Program-made: the position numbers and the translations under genes
Shown here: piece after piece, positions 56,797-64,000 of the stretch
Layout of the letters: every line of letters starts with the position of its first letter
How positions within the stretch are numbered: the first letter of the stretch is position 1
Origin: Candidatus Tenebribacter davisii
GTDB taxonomy: Bacteria; Cloacimonadota; Cloacimonadia; Cloacimonadales; TCS61
Assembly (NCBI GenBank): GCA_030765535.1
Contig: JAVCCH010000166.1
Span: 1-64,000, forward strand
DNA: 64,000 nt
Direction: 5' to 3'
Notes under the pieces: model-generated
Told to the model about the DNA's origin: nothing
Database searches by the model: none
Seen by the model: only the letters and a program-made list of their open reading frames with translations

Positions 56797-56798
56797 AA

Positions 56799-58205
56799 TT
56801 ATTCCTTTATAAAATTAAGAATCTTTCTAATATTAATGAGCATTTGCTGTTTGATATTTTCCTCTTCATCTTGATCAATTTCTGCAAGATAATCCATATC
56901 TTCATGTAAAATAGAAGATGCTCTTGGAGTTAGGTTATTAAAGAATTTTCTTTGTATATCGCTATCAACACTCTTAATAAATTCTACTAATAAATCATGA
57001 TCTGTTGATAGAACTATATTCTCAATTTCCTGTTCATCTAATTTTAATATATCTGAGAACAGGAAAATTCTATTTCTTATCTCCTGCCCAGCCTGTTCAT
57101 CAAATTGATTAATTTGATCCATGTATTTCTTAGTCCTGTCCAGATCAAGCTGATTAAGTACATTAATTAGTGCTTCTTTACTATTAGTATTTAGTTTTTC
57201 ATCATCAATCATTTGTTCAAATTTCTTTTTTAAACTGTTTCTCAGTTCTAAAATATCTTTTTTCGATTTATTGATATTTTTTACCATCGATTTCATGATC
57301 TCTTCTGTTTCACCAATATATGAATTTAAAAATTTACTTACAAATTTTGAGCTCAAATTAGTGAGTATATAAGCAATATTACTTGCATCTTCATTCTCAA
57401 GTAATTTTGATAGACTTGCTATGGAAAGATCTTCCAGGAAATTAAAATCAAATATATCAATCTCTTTTTTATCATCGACAAGTCTAATCGGAATAGGCTT
57501 ATTCGACACAGTTAGATTGGATATCCCAATACCGGTATTACTGATTTTCTGTGTTTCCAATCCTCCTTTTATTTGTAATGCTTTCTCAAATCCTTTTACA
57601 TTGATACTTTGCATAGAAGTAGTTAATTTTGTGAATCCTGAACGGAGGATAAAAACAGAAACCAGAATTATTATTATTAGAACCAAACCCATATATAAGA
57701 AAAAGAAATTATTTACTTCTTTTTTTTCTTGTTCCTCTGCAACACCATTGCGGAAATCCAGAATACTTTTTATTTGCAACATATCACCTTTTTCTGGATT
57801 AATGTTCATCCAAAGAGCAACATTCTGTTTAATAAATTGCAATATCTCAGGGCTGACATCTTCCTTCAGGTAAATGGTTATCTCTTTTTTTGCTACTATA
57901 GTTGGATATGTTTCCTGATCATCAATTACAGTAGGCATTACAGATTTTGATTTTGCAATTGGAAGCCCGGGTAAACTCTTTTCCTTATCCAACATTGAGC
58001 CGTAAACCTGTAATCTGCTGGCTGGATAATCAAGTGTAAGATTTGCAATTACTATTGTTTCTCCAGCAATAGGTAATAACATTCTTTCAATCCATTCAGC
58101 CAATTCACGTTCAGATTGGATTTCCTTAACAGTTTCAATGTCAAAATCTTGTGAAAAGAGCTGTACAGCAAGCAATAAAATTAAAATAATTAACAGTTTC
58201 TTCAT
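56799..58205 (-). CDS. Natural FliF-like/FliG-like rotor fusion protein
   Basis: 468 residues. Signal peptide (1-19); a periplasmic domain (about 36-152) that matches the C-terminal periplasmic part of FliF (IERMLLPIAGETIVIANLTL, then ITIYLKEDVSPEIL and NPEKGDMLQI); one TM (about 167-187); a linker (190-250); and a FliG-like middle plus C-terminal domain (252-468). FliG is shown by FNFLEDLSIASLSKLL, IRNRIFLFSDILKLDEQEIE and RASSILHEDMDYL. Residues equal to E. coli FliG Lys264, Arg281, Asp288 and Asp289 are Lys411, Arg428, Glu435 and Asp436. The EHPQ motif is lost (ENEDAS). FliF's N-terminal ring domains and FliG's N-domain are absent. No other flagellar gene is in the window. It probably forms a ring turned by the adjacent MotA/MotB. 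Confidence 0.85.
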   Translation of the reverse strand: MKKLLIILILLLAVQLFSQDFDIETVKEIQSERELAEWIERMLLPIAGETIVIANLTLDYPASRLQVYGSMLDKEKSLPGLPIAKSKSVMPTVIDDQETYPTIVAKKEITIYLKEDVSPEILQFIKQNVALWMNINPEKGDMLQIKSILDFRNGVAEEQEKKEVNNFFFLYMGLVLIIIILVSVFILRSGFTKLTTSMQSINVKGFEKALQIKGGLETQKISNTGIGISNLTVSNKPIPIRLVDDKKEIDIFDFNFLEDLSIASLSKLLENEDASNIAYILTNLSSKFVSKFLNSYIGETEEIMKSMVKNINKSKKDILELRNSLKKKFEQMIDDEKLNTNSKEALINVLNQLDLDRTKKYMDQINQFDEQAGQEIRNRIFLFSDILKLDEQEIENIVLSTDHDLLVEFIKSVDSDIQRKFFNNLTPRASSILHEDMDYLAEIDQDEEENIKQQMLINIRKILNFIKE

Positions 58206-58214
58206 ATAATTTCC

Positions 58215-59666
58215 TTATTGTTCATTGGTAAGTAGTCGCATCATTTTCCTTATTTCCACATTATTGGGATCCATTCTTTCTGCTTTTTTTAATTGATACA
58301 TTGCTTCTTCTATATCGCCAAGACGATAATAGATTGAGGCAAGCCTGATATATGATAACGACAGATTCGGTGCAAGAGAGATAGCTTGATTACATTCATC
58401 TATCGCTTTATGATAATCTTCCGAATAATAGAATTCCAGAGCAGCTATCAAATGTACAGTAGCCTTATTTATTTTCTGGATATCCGACTTTCTAATTTTT
58501 GCTGTTTCATCTTGAACTTTTTTCTGAACTTCTCTTTCATCCATTACGCGTTCAACTATTCTTATTGTGTCATGTATTGTTCTGGTTTTAATAACGGTAT
58601 CTACTACTACTTTTTCTACATATACTGTATCAATGCCTGCATCAGGATCAATCCCAAATTGAGATGGGTATAAGGAAGCAAGGTTCTTTTCTGTATCTCT
58701 TGTTTTTACAAAATTAATTTTTATGCCAAAGAAATGCTCTCCAAAGTCAGATTCCAAACTATTCCCCGTTGAAAAAGTTCCTCCATCTTTTGCAGCACCA
58801 AAGGGATATTGGAAAGCATAATCCATACTGATCTGCAGGAAGCTGAAATCTAATTTTTCATTTTCATTACCAGAGTTTGGATTAAACCACTTTTTAGAAT
58901 AGAACTGCACGCCAAATCCGCCAGTTACGTCATTATTATTTAATCCAAGTCTAAGTTGCAGATTCTTTGCCAATATATATTCAGTACCAACTCCAAAACC
59001 AAGCTCATTACTATTCTGATATTTACGGAATAAAAGATCTCCTGAGATGTTAAATCTTTTCCATGTTACTCCAGTACCTAACCCTAATCTCATGGGAAGT
59101 TTATCTTTATTATTGCTGTCAATAGCCATATCTGCCTGCAGTATATTACCAGCCAGAATTCCAATGTTTGCATATTGATTTATTCTATAGGAAAATCCCA
59201 AGTCTAGATCAAATGCATTTTTACTCTCACCTATTTCAGAGAAATTTGTATAATGATCATAAAGACTTACTCCTGCAGAAAGTTTATCAGTAAGCTTCTC
59301 CGGGAAAATCCTGGCTCCATAATGCAAACCGAATCTCCCCTCCGTATAAGAATCCGAATTAAATGATCCACCTGTAAGTGCAAACGCACCTGGAACTTTA
59401 TTTAACGGGAATGAAAAATAAATAAAATTCTGGGCAATATCATCATTATCCAATTGTATCATATACGGCCTTGAATCTGTGATCAACTGAAAAGATGGAT
59501 AGTTTGCCAAACCTGATGGATTCCAAACGGCTGACGAGATATCTTTGGAAGATGCTATCCCTGTCTCTCCTAAAGCTGCATTTCTAACACCGCCATTTTC
59601 AAAATCATAGCCAAAACATACTATAGGGATTATTATTAATGCAATTACAAATAACTTATATTTCAT
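58215..59666 (-). CDS. Outer-membrane barrel (PorV/UPF0164-like) with periplasmic TPR tail
   Basis: 483 residues: signal peptide (1-19), then a barrel domain (about 22-335) opening with the PorV/UPF0164 pattern GGVRNAALGETGIASSKDISSAVWNPSGLANY and alternating strands ending near FFGIKINF. A linker with DTVYVEKVVVDTVIKTRTIHD leads into a coiled coil and two to three TPR units (about 400-480, FYYSEDYHKAIDECNQAISLAPN). The TPRs should point into the periplasm and could bind the motor or peptidoglycan. It lies between the surface protein gene (4 bases upstream) and the rotor fusion gene (9 bases downstream). Confidence 0.8.
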   Translation of the reverse strand: MKYKLFVIALIIIPIVCFGYDFENGGVRNAALGETGIASSKDISSAVWNPSGLANYPSFQLITDSRPYMIQLDNDDIAQNFIYFSFPLNKVPGAFALTGGSFNSDSYTEGRFGLHYGARIFPEKLTDKLSAGVSLYDHYTNFSEIGESKNAFDLDLGFSYRINQYANIGILAGNILQADMAIDSNNKDKLPMRLGLGTGVTWKRFNISGDLLFRKYQNSNELGFGVGTEYILAKNLQLRLGLNNNDVTGGFGVQFYSKKWFNPNSGNENEKLDFSFLQISMDYAFQYPFGAAKDGGTFSTGNSLESDFGEHFFGIKINFVKTRDTEKNLASLYPSQFGIDPDAGIDTVYVEKVVVDTVIKTRTIHDTIRIVERVMDEREVQKKVQDETAKIRKSDIQKINKATVHLIAALEFYYSEDYHKAIDECNQAISLAPNLSLSYIRLASIYYRLGDIEEAMYQLKKAERMDPNNVEIRKMMRLLTNEQ

Positions 59667-59670
59667 TATC

Positions 59671-62541
59671 TTACCTTGCTATAATTATGCTGCCTTGATA
59701 AATTCTATTATTAATTTTAATTTGATAGATATAAAATCCACCACTTACTAAATTATTTTGTGTATCTGTTTTATCCCAGATGGCTTGTTTGTTCTCACCA
59801 TACTGTCCGATATTTAATTTTTTTATCAATTTCCCACTTCTATTTAATATTTTTCCTGATATCTTGTTTTGTTCCACCAAACTGTAAATAGTGATTGTAC
59901 AAATTTCATCCTGCTTAACTGTATGTGGTTCAATACAGATCTTTTCGTCTGGATTCTCGGGTGTAACATTAACTACAAGTTCTTCTGTTGCAATGGCACG
60001 TGTTACATTATCATCAAGAATAAGGGATAAAACTTCAGATCCTGTCCAATTTGCAGGTGCTGAGAAGGTTACTTCAAAACCATTGATCTCAATTATGATA
60101 TTGTTATTTCCGGTTATTGTTAAAGTTAATTCTTCCAATGTCTGTTCCGGATCGATAATTACCGGTGAGAAATCAAACACCTTATCTGTATTCTCAGTAA
60201 AAGTTATCACTCCGGAGAATTCTTCCATATCAAATGATGGTGCATCATTAACACTATTTACAATAATATCAATATTATCAGTTGCGAGGACATTGCCAAT
60301 TTCATCTTTAATAATAAAACTTACATTTTCCGTACCGAACCAGTTAGTATTTGGTTCAATTGTAACCATATAGACATTAATAGATATAGTTAAATTGTTA
60401 CTTACAGTTGCTTCCAGGATCGGCTCATCGTTTTCAGGATCAATAATAAAAGGACTGAAATTTTCTATTATCAAGCCATCTTCTTCACAAACCAGATTAT
60501 CTGGAAGTAACAGGACAGGTGGCTGATTTTCCTCACAAACAAAAGAAAAAGCAGCATCAACTAAAACATTGGGAACAACAGCCAGATCGGCTGCTGAGAT
60601 ATTAACAGTAACCATTTCACTATTATTAAATGGTTGTGGAGGTTGATAAGAAATTATATAACCTGCACTTCCCATGATGGATATTTCTTCAAGTTCAAAA
60701 TCTTCAATGACTATATCGTTTATGCTCATCTCGATCGAAGTAGAATCTACATCATTTTCATTATCTAATATATAACAACTTATTTGTGTTGATACAGAAA
60801 CATTAGTCGCTCCATTTGCAGGATCTGACTGCCAGATAAAAGGAGGATTTACATCTACTAGAGCACACTCAAAGGAATAGCCGAAAGTTCCCATCTCATT
60901 TGCTGGTATAACAAGGTCTGAGGCATTAATTGAAACATAAACCGTATCACCTGAATTGAAGTTTTCTACAGGATCAATTATGATCAAATAATCATTTACT
61001 GCACCACTATAAAATAAATTGTTTAATGCTATTGAATATTCAATAAATTGGACATTTACAACGACGCTATTGATATCTACACCATAACCATCATCAACTA
61101 GATGAAATGTTACATTGGTATCTACAGGATTATCTGTGGAATATGCCTGCGGATCGAGTTCTGTAACATAGGGTGAATCTGCATCACTTATGCATTGAAA
61201 AGTATAGGAAAATCCACTGAGTTGGTTAGCAGGTATTGAAAGATCCGCTACATCTATCTCTACTGATACCAATTGCGAAAAATCGAAATTTTCAGTGGGA
61301 TTTATACTTATCGAATAATTTGCCGAATTACCACTATACGATAAGTTGCCAATAGACGCTGAATATTGCTCACTATCTATTTCAACGATTAATGTATTAA
61401 TATCAACACCCAGATCATCATCATAAACATGGAAATTTATATTAGTATCTATTGGAACGTTTTGTTGACCTGGAAGAGGATCATAGTCCCCTGTATAGGG
61501 AGGGTTATTGTCCAGTTCACACTGGAAATTATAAAAATAAGTTGCCATTACATTGGCAGGTTGTGAAAGATCCGCAGCATCAATCTGAACTGTTACTACT
61601 TCACCATAATCAAAATTATTTGCGAGATCAATTGTTACTGTATATCCATTTGGAATCGTCTGATAAGTGAATGATGTATTCAGGGATGTATACTGGAATC
61701 CTTGAATATCAACCACAACAGAAATTATATCTACACCCTCAATATTATCGTAAATATTAAAAATTATATTTGTATCAATAGGAACATTATTTTCACCTGG
61801 TACAGGATCCCACTCACCAGTATATGGCGGTTGAATATCATCAATTATCTGAAAAGAGTATTCAAAAGATGACATTGATATCCCATTCAAATCAGAGGCA
61901 TCAATTATTACATTAACAACTTCTGCCAGATCAAAATTAACAGGTACATTAATAACTATATGGTAGGCATTTGCATTCCCAGTGTAATAAAAAGCTCCAT
62001 TATTGTGGGTATAAGTAACACCTTGTATCTCTACTATAACTGAAGTTAAATTAACGCCAATCCCACTGTCATAAACGACAAATTCAATATCTGTCTCCTG
62101 GGGAACATTAACAGATCCTTCTCCCGGATCTAATCCCCCAATATAAGGTGGCTGCAAATCCTCAACAGTTTGGAATGAATATGAATAAGTAGGCATTACA
62201 TTGGCTGGTTCCTCAAGATCAGATGCGTCTACCTGTAAATTAATTGTTTCATCAAACTGAAAATCCATGGGCGGATTTACTGTTATAATATAGCTGAAGG
62301 GTGTCCCACTATAGAAAAATGAAGCATCTGTACTAGTATAGATCACACCGTTAATATTTACTTGCACAGTACTAATGTCAACTCCATCTGCTCCATCGAT
62401 CACATAAAAAGTAATATCAGAATCTACCGGGATTCCTATCGCCCCTGCTGTTGGATACAATGGTGTTACATCAGGTGGGATAGCATCCGCATATAAAAAA
62501 CAACCAAATATTAGCATTAGAATAATTAGAACATTTTTCAT
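59671..62541 (-). CDS. Secreted Ig-repeat surface protein of the motor operon
   Basis: 956 residues: signal peptide (1-20), six tandem Ig-like (Big_5-type) repeats of about 105-110 residues (about 20-660), each opening with a PPYxGxxDPxxGxxNVPxDTxI-like strand and closing with 'DASDL..PANVM..Y.Y.F'. Two cadherin/tandem-95-like repeats (about 665-870) follow, then a FlgD-Ig-like C-terminal domain (about 875-956: GKLIKKLNIG, then SGGFYIYQIKINNR) of the kind used for T9SS sorting. The repeats suggest a long stalk or adhesin. First gene of the operon, with GGAG before the ATG and a candidate promoter at 62569-62597. Confidence 0.82.
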   Translation of the reverse strand: MKNVLIILMLIFGCFLYADAIPPDVTPLYPTAGAIGIPVDSDITFYVIDGADGVDISTVQVNINGVIYTSTDASFFYSGTPFSYIITVNPPMDFQFDETINLQVDASDLEEPANVMPTYSYSFQTVEDLQPPYIGGLDPGEGSVNVPQETDIEFVVYDSGIGVNLTSVIVEIQGVTYTHNNGAFYYTGNANAYHIVINVPVNFDLAEVVNVIIDASDLNGISMSSFEYSFQIIDDIQPPYTGEWDPVPGENNVPIDTNIIFNIYDNIEGVDIISVVVDIQGFQYTSLNTSFTYQTIPNGYTVTIDLANNFDYGEVVTVQIDAADLSQPANVMATYFYNFQCELDNNPPYTGDYDPLPGQQNVPIDTNINFHVYDDDLGVDINTLIVEIDSEQYSASIGNLSYSGNSANYSISINPTENFDFSQLVSVEIDVADLSIPANQLSGFSYTFQCISDADSPYVTELDPQAYSTDNPVDTNVTFHLVDDGYGVDINSVVVNVQFIEYSIALNNLFYSGAVNDYLIIIDPVENFNSGDTVYVSINASDLVIPANEMGTFGYSFECALVDVNPPFIWQSDPANGATNVSVSTQISCYILDNENDVDSTSIEMSINDIVIEDFELEEISIMGSAGYIISYQPPQPFNNSEMVTVNISAADLAVVPNVLVDAAFSFVCEENQPPVLLLPDNLVCEEDGLIIENFSPFIIDPENDEPILEATVSNNLTISINVYMVTIEPNTNWFGTENVSFIIKDEIGNVLATDNIDIIVNSVNDAPSFDMEEFSGVITFTENTDKVFDFSPVIIDPEQTLEELTLTITGNNNIIIEINGFEVTFSAPANWTGSEVLSLILDDNVTRAIATEELVVNVTPENPDEKICIEPHTVKQDEICTITIYSLVEQNKISGKILNRSGKLIKKLNIGQYGENKQAIWDKTDTQNNLVSGGFYIYQIKINNRIYQGSIIIAR

Positions 62542-62568
62542 TTAGGCTCCATCTCTTGATTAAATTAA

Positions 62569-62597
62569 TAAATGTAAATTTATAATAATTATGTCAA
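62569..62597 (-). promoter_or_regulatory. Putative promoter of the motor/adhesin operon (TTG-N18-TACATTTA)
   Basis: On the minus strand TTGACA begins at 62597 and TACATTTA ends at 62569 after 18 bases, giving a leader of about 20-25 bases to the ATG at 62541. Confidence 0.45.
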
Positions 62598-62620
62598 TAC
62601 ATTATTAAACTGAATCTAAT

Positions 62621-63436
62621 TTATTTTCCGCTGAGTGATTTGATCTCAGTTATATCATTATAAACTGCAAGAATTTCCGCTGTAATGGCAATTGCTATTT
62701 CCTGCGTTGTAGTTTTACCAATATTCAATCCAATCGGTGCATGCACTTTATCTATTAATGCACCTGGATATCTTTTTTCTTTAATTCTATTGATGGCATC
62801 AGCAGCTTTAATTTTTGAACCGATCATTCCTATATATTTAAGTTGAACATTTTTCTCACATAACTTATCTAAAATATCAAAATCATATGTATGACCATGT
62901 GTAAAGATCACAATTGAATCATTTTCCTCAGGATTAAATTTCTTTAAGAACTCAATATAATCTACTGCATAGACCTCTTTTGCAAGCGGAATTCTGTCTT
63001 TATTGCCATACTCTTCTCTGTTATCTAGCACAATACAATAGAGTCCAATAGAATTAAAGATGGGAACAATACTTCGACAAAGGTGACCTGCCCCGAAAAT
63101 ATATACTTTTTTTGTAGGAGGAAAGTATTCCAAATAAACTTTTGCATTACCACCGCACATCATTCCTATCCCTTCTGATGTCTCGGTAAGTTCAAATTCA
63201 AGGAAAGCATTTTCTTTTGTTATAAAGATCTCTTCACATTTATCCAAGACCATTCTTTCTAATTTACCACCTCCAACAGTTCCCTCTGAAGTTTTATCTT
63301 CATACGCAATAAGCTTAAATCCAGAACGGCCTGGTGTTTTTTCCACCCCTTCTACTATAGTTGCTAACACAAATGTTATTCCTTGTTTCTGATTATCTAC
63401 TACTTTTTGTAATATATCAAATACTGCTGTTTCCAT
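62621..63436 (-). CDS. xdhC: XdhC/CoxI-family molybdenum-cofactor insertion protein
   Basis: 271 residues. N-terminal XdhC_CoxI domain (GITFVLATIVEGVEKTPGRSG, then GTVGGGKLE and GMMCGGNAKVYLEYF) followed by a Rossmann-type domain (about 113 on: KVYIFGAGHLCRSI, VIFTHGHTYDFDIL, YIGMIGSKIKA, THTQ-like TTTQEIAIAITAEILA). XdhC binds, sulfurates and delivers Moco to xanthine-dehydrogenase-type enzymes. It follows the mocA/mobA-like gene after 6 bases, a usual pair. No molybdoenzyme gene is in the window. Confidence 0.92.
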   Translation of the reverse strand: METAVFDILQKVVDNQKQGITFVLATIVEGVEKTPGRSGFKLIAYEDKTSEGTVGGGKLERMVLDKCEEIFITKENAFLEFELTETSEGIGMMCGGNAKVYLEYFPPTKKVYIFGAGHLCRSIVPIFNSIGLYCIVLDNREEYGNKDRIPLAKEVYAVDYIEFLKKFNPEENDSIVIFTHGHTYDFDILDKLCEKNVQLKYIGMIGSKIKAADAINRIKEKRYPGALIDKVHAPIGLNIGKTTTQEIAIAITAEILAVYNDITEIKSLSGK

Positions 63437-63442
63437 AATTAT

Positions 63443-64000
63443 TTATCCTATATTTTTTTTATCGAATTCTTTTTTTGTATTTATGTTATGCAGAATAGAT
63501 TCATCATCAATTTCAATAAATTTTCTGCCTTCATTATGATCATTTATTATTTTATTCAACTTGGAATCAAGCGGATAGGCGAGTACAATATTTTTAAATT
63601 CAGGAGCAAAAATAAGTGGATGTCCACCCCGCTTGATTTTACCGGAAACAAAAGACGGTTGCAATATCAGAGAATCATATTTATATTCTGAGACCAACTT
63701 TTTATATACCTCTGCTGAAATAAAGGGCTGATCGATAAGTTGAAAGATCACAGCATTATTCCCGGTAACATTAGCAAATCCTTTCTGCACAGATGAGAAC
63801 ATACCTTTTTTATGCAATTCATTGTGAACAAGAATAATTTTTTCAGAAGTTCCAAAATGTTTTTGTAGAGCCATTTTTACATTTTCCAAATTATCTCCAA
63901 GTACTATGATCACACGTTCGGAGAGTGGTAATATCTTATTTAATATAAAAACAATCGCAGGAACACCTTTAATGTTCAGTAAGGCTTTGTCACTTCCCAT
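63443..64000 (-). CDS. mocA: MocA/MobA-like molybdenum cofactor nucleotidyltransferase, partial (N-terminus beyond right edge)
   Basis: 185 residues visible, cut at base 64000. The first residues MGSDKALLNIKG continue the NTP-transferase motif LAAGxSxRMGxDK, whose start lies outside the window, so the Met at the edge is internal. Further motifs are QLIDQPFISAEVYKKL and GHPLIFAPE. The protein attaches CMP (MocA) or GMP (MobA) to molybdopterin; pairing with xdhC favours MocA for a xanthine-dehydrogenase-family enzyme. Confidence 0.82.
   Translation of the reverse strand: MGSDKALLNIKGVPAIVFILNKILPLSERVIIVLGDNLENVKMALQKHFGTSEKIILVHNELHKKGMFSSVQKGFANVTGNNAVIFQLIDQPFISAEVYKKLVSEYKYDSLILQPSFVSGKIKRGGHPLIFAPEFKNIVLAYPLDSKLNKIINDHNEGRKFIEIDDESILHNINTKKEFDKKNIG

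Noticed and set aside
54498-58205. Ordinary flagellar operon
   Set aside because: No filament, hook, rod, export, switch or chemotaxis genes are near; the rotor gene is a FliF/FliG fusion lacking the FliM-binding motif, and the neighbours are outer-membrane and surface proteins.
1-64000. tRNA, rRNA or CRISPR arrays
   Set aside because: I scanned the intergenic gaps and saw no cloverleaf-like tRNA, rRNA segment or regularly spaced repeat-spacer pattern; all gaps are shorter than about 260 bases.
1-64000. Sigma-54 promoters (TGGCAC-N5-TTGC)
   Set aside because: The TGGCAC occurrences I found lie inside genes and lack a TTGC at the right distance, so no target of the local rpoN can be named.

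Overview
The window is AT-rich chromosomal DNA from a Gram-negative (diderm) bacterium. It carries genes for LPS precursor synthesis and export (kdsA, kdsC, lptC, lptA, lptB, an lpxH-like gene), lipoprotein release (lolC/E, lolD) and a TamB-like protein. Three large secreted proteins end in the YPNPFNP-type C-terminal domain of type IX secretion cargo, and several upstream regions have a Bacteroidetes-like promoter shape (TTG, 18-20 bases, then AnnTTT(G/A)). This points to the FCB superphylum. Cloacimonadota or a close relative is my best guess, but no rRNA gene is present to settle it.

Layout. 1-11.6 kb (minus strand): one long gene train, kdsA, kdsC, lptC, lptA, lptB, rpoN, lpdA, lipA, hpf, hprK, ptsH, ptsI, metK (the last cut by the left edge). 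It joins KDO synthesis and LPS export to sigma-54, lipoylation, ribosome hibernation and a regulatory HPr/HPr-kinase/enzyme I set. 11.8-13.8 kb (plus): DUF4159 protein, LpxH-like phosphoesterase, secreted cyclophilin. 13.8-16.3 kb: Xer recombinase, a degenerate nucleotidase-like periplasmic protein, and a MinD-like ATPase. 16.4-26.5 kb (plus): a signalling block of an output-less CACHE/PAS/GAF sensor, a 1534-residue hybrid sensor kinase with a solute-binding domain, a lone receiver, and a soluble PAS/GAF kinase. 26.5-32.4 kb (minus): lolC/E, lolD, tamB-like. 32.5-44.1 kb (plus): three secreted proteins with sorting domains (a CapA-like protein and two tandem C25-peptidase-like paralogues). 44.2-54.4 kb: ornithine carbamoyltransferase, PAP2 phosphatase, acyl-activating enzyme, ABC-F ATPase, patatin, murI, an M29-like protein, a DUF1846 protein, and the first 16 codons of a broken pyrG followed by repeat debris.

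54.5-62.5 kb (minus) is the most interesting part. It is a tight operon encoding, in order, an Ig-repeat surface protein, an outer-membrane barrel with a periplasmic TPR tail, a membrane protein that fuses a FliF-like periplasmic domain to a FliG-like rotor domain, MotA, MotB and an MscS channel. No other flagellar gene is in the window. The FliG-like part keeps the charged residues that touch the stator. I read the operon as a candidate envelope-spanning rotary or motility machine built from flagellar motor parts but coupled to an outer-membrane and surface module. The right end carries xdhC and a mocA/mobA-like gene cut by the window edge.
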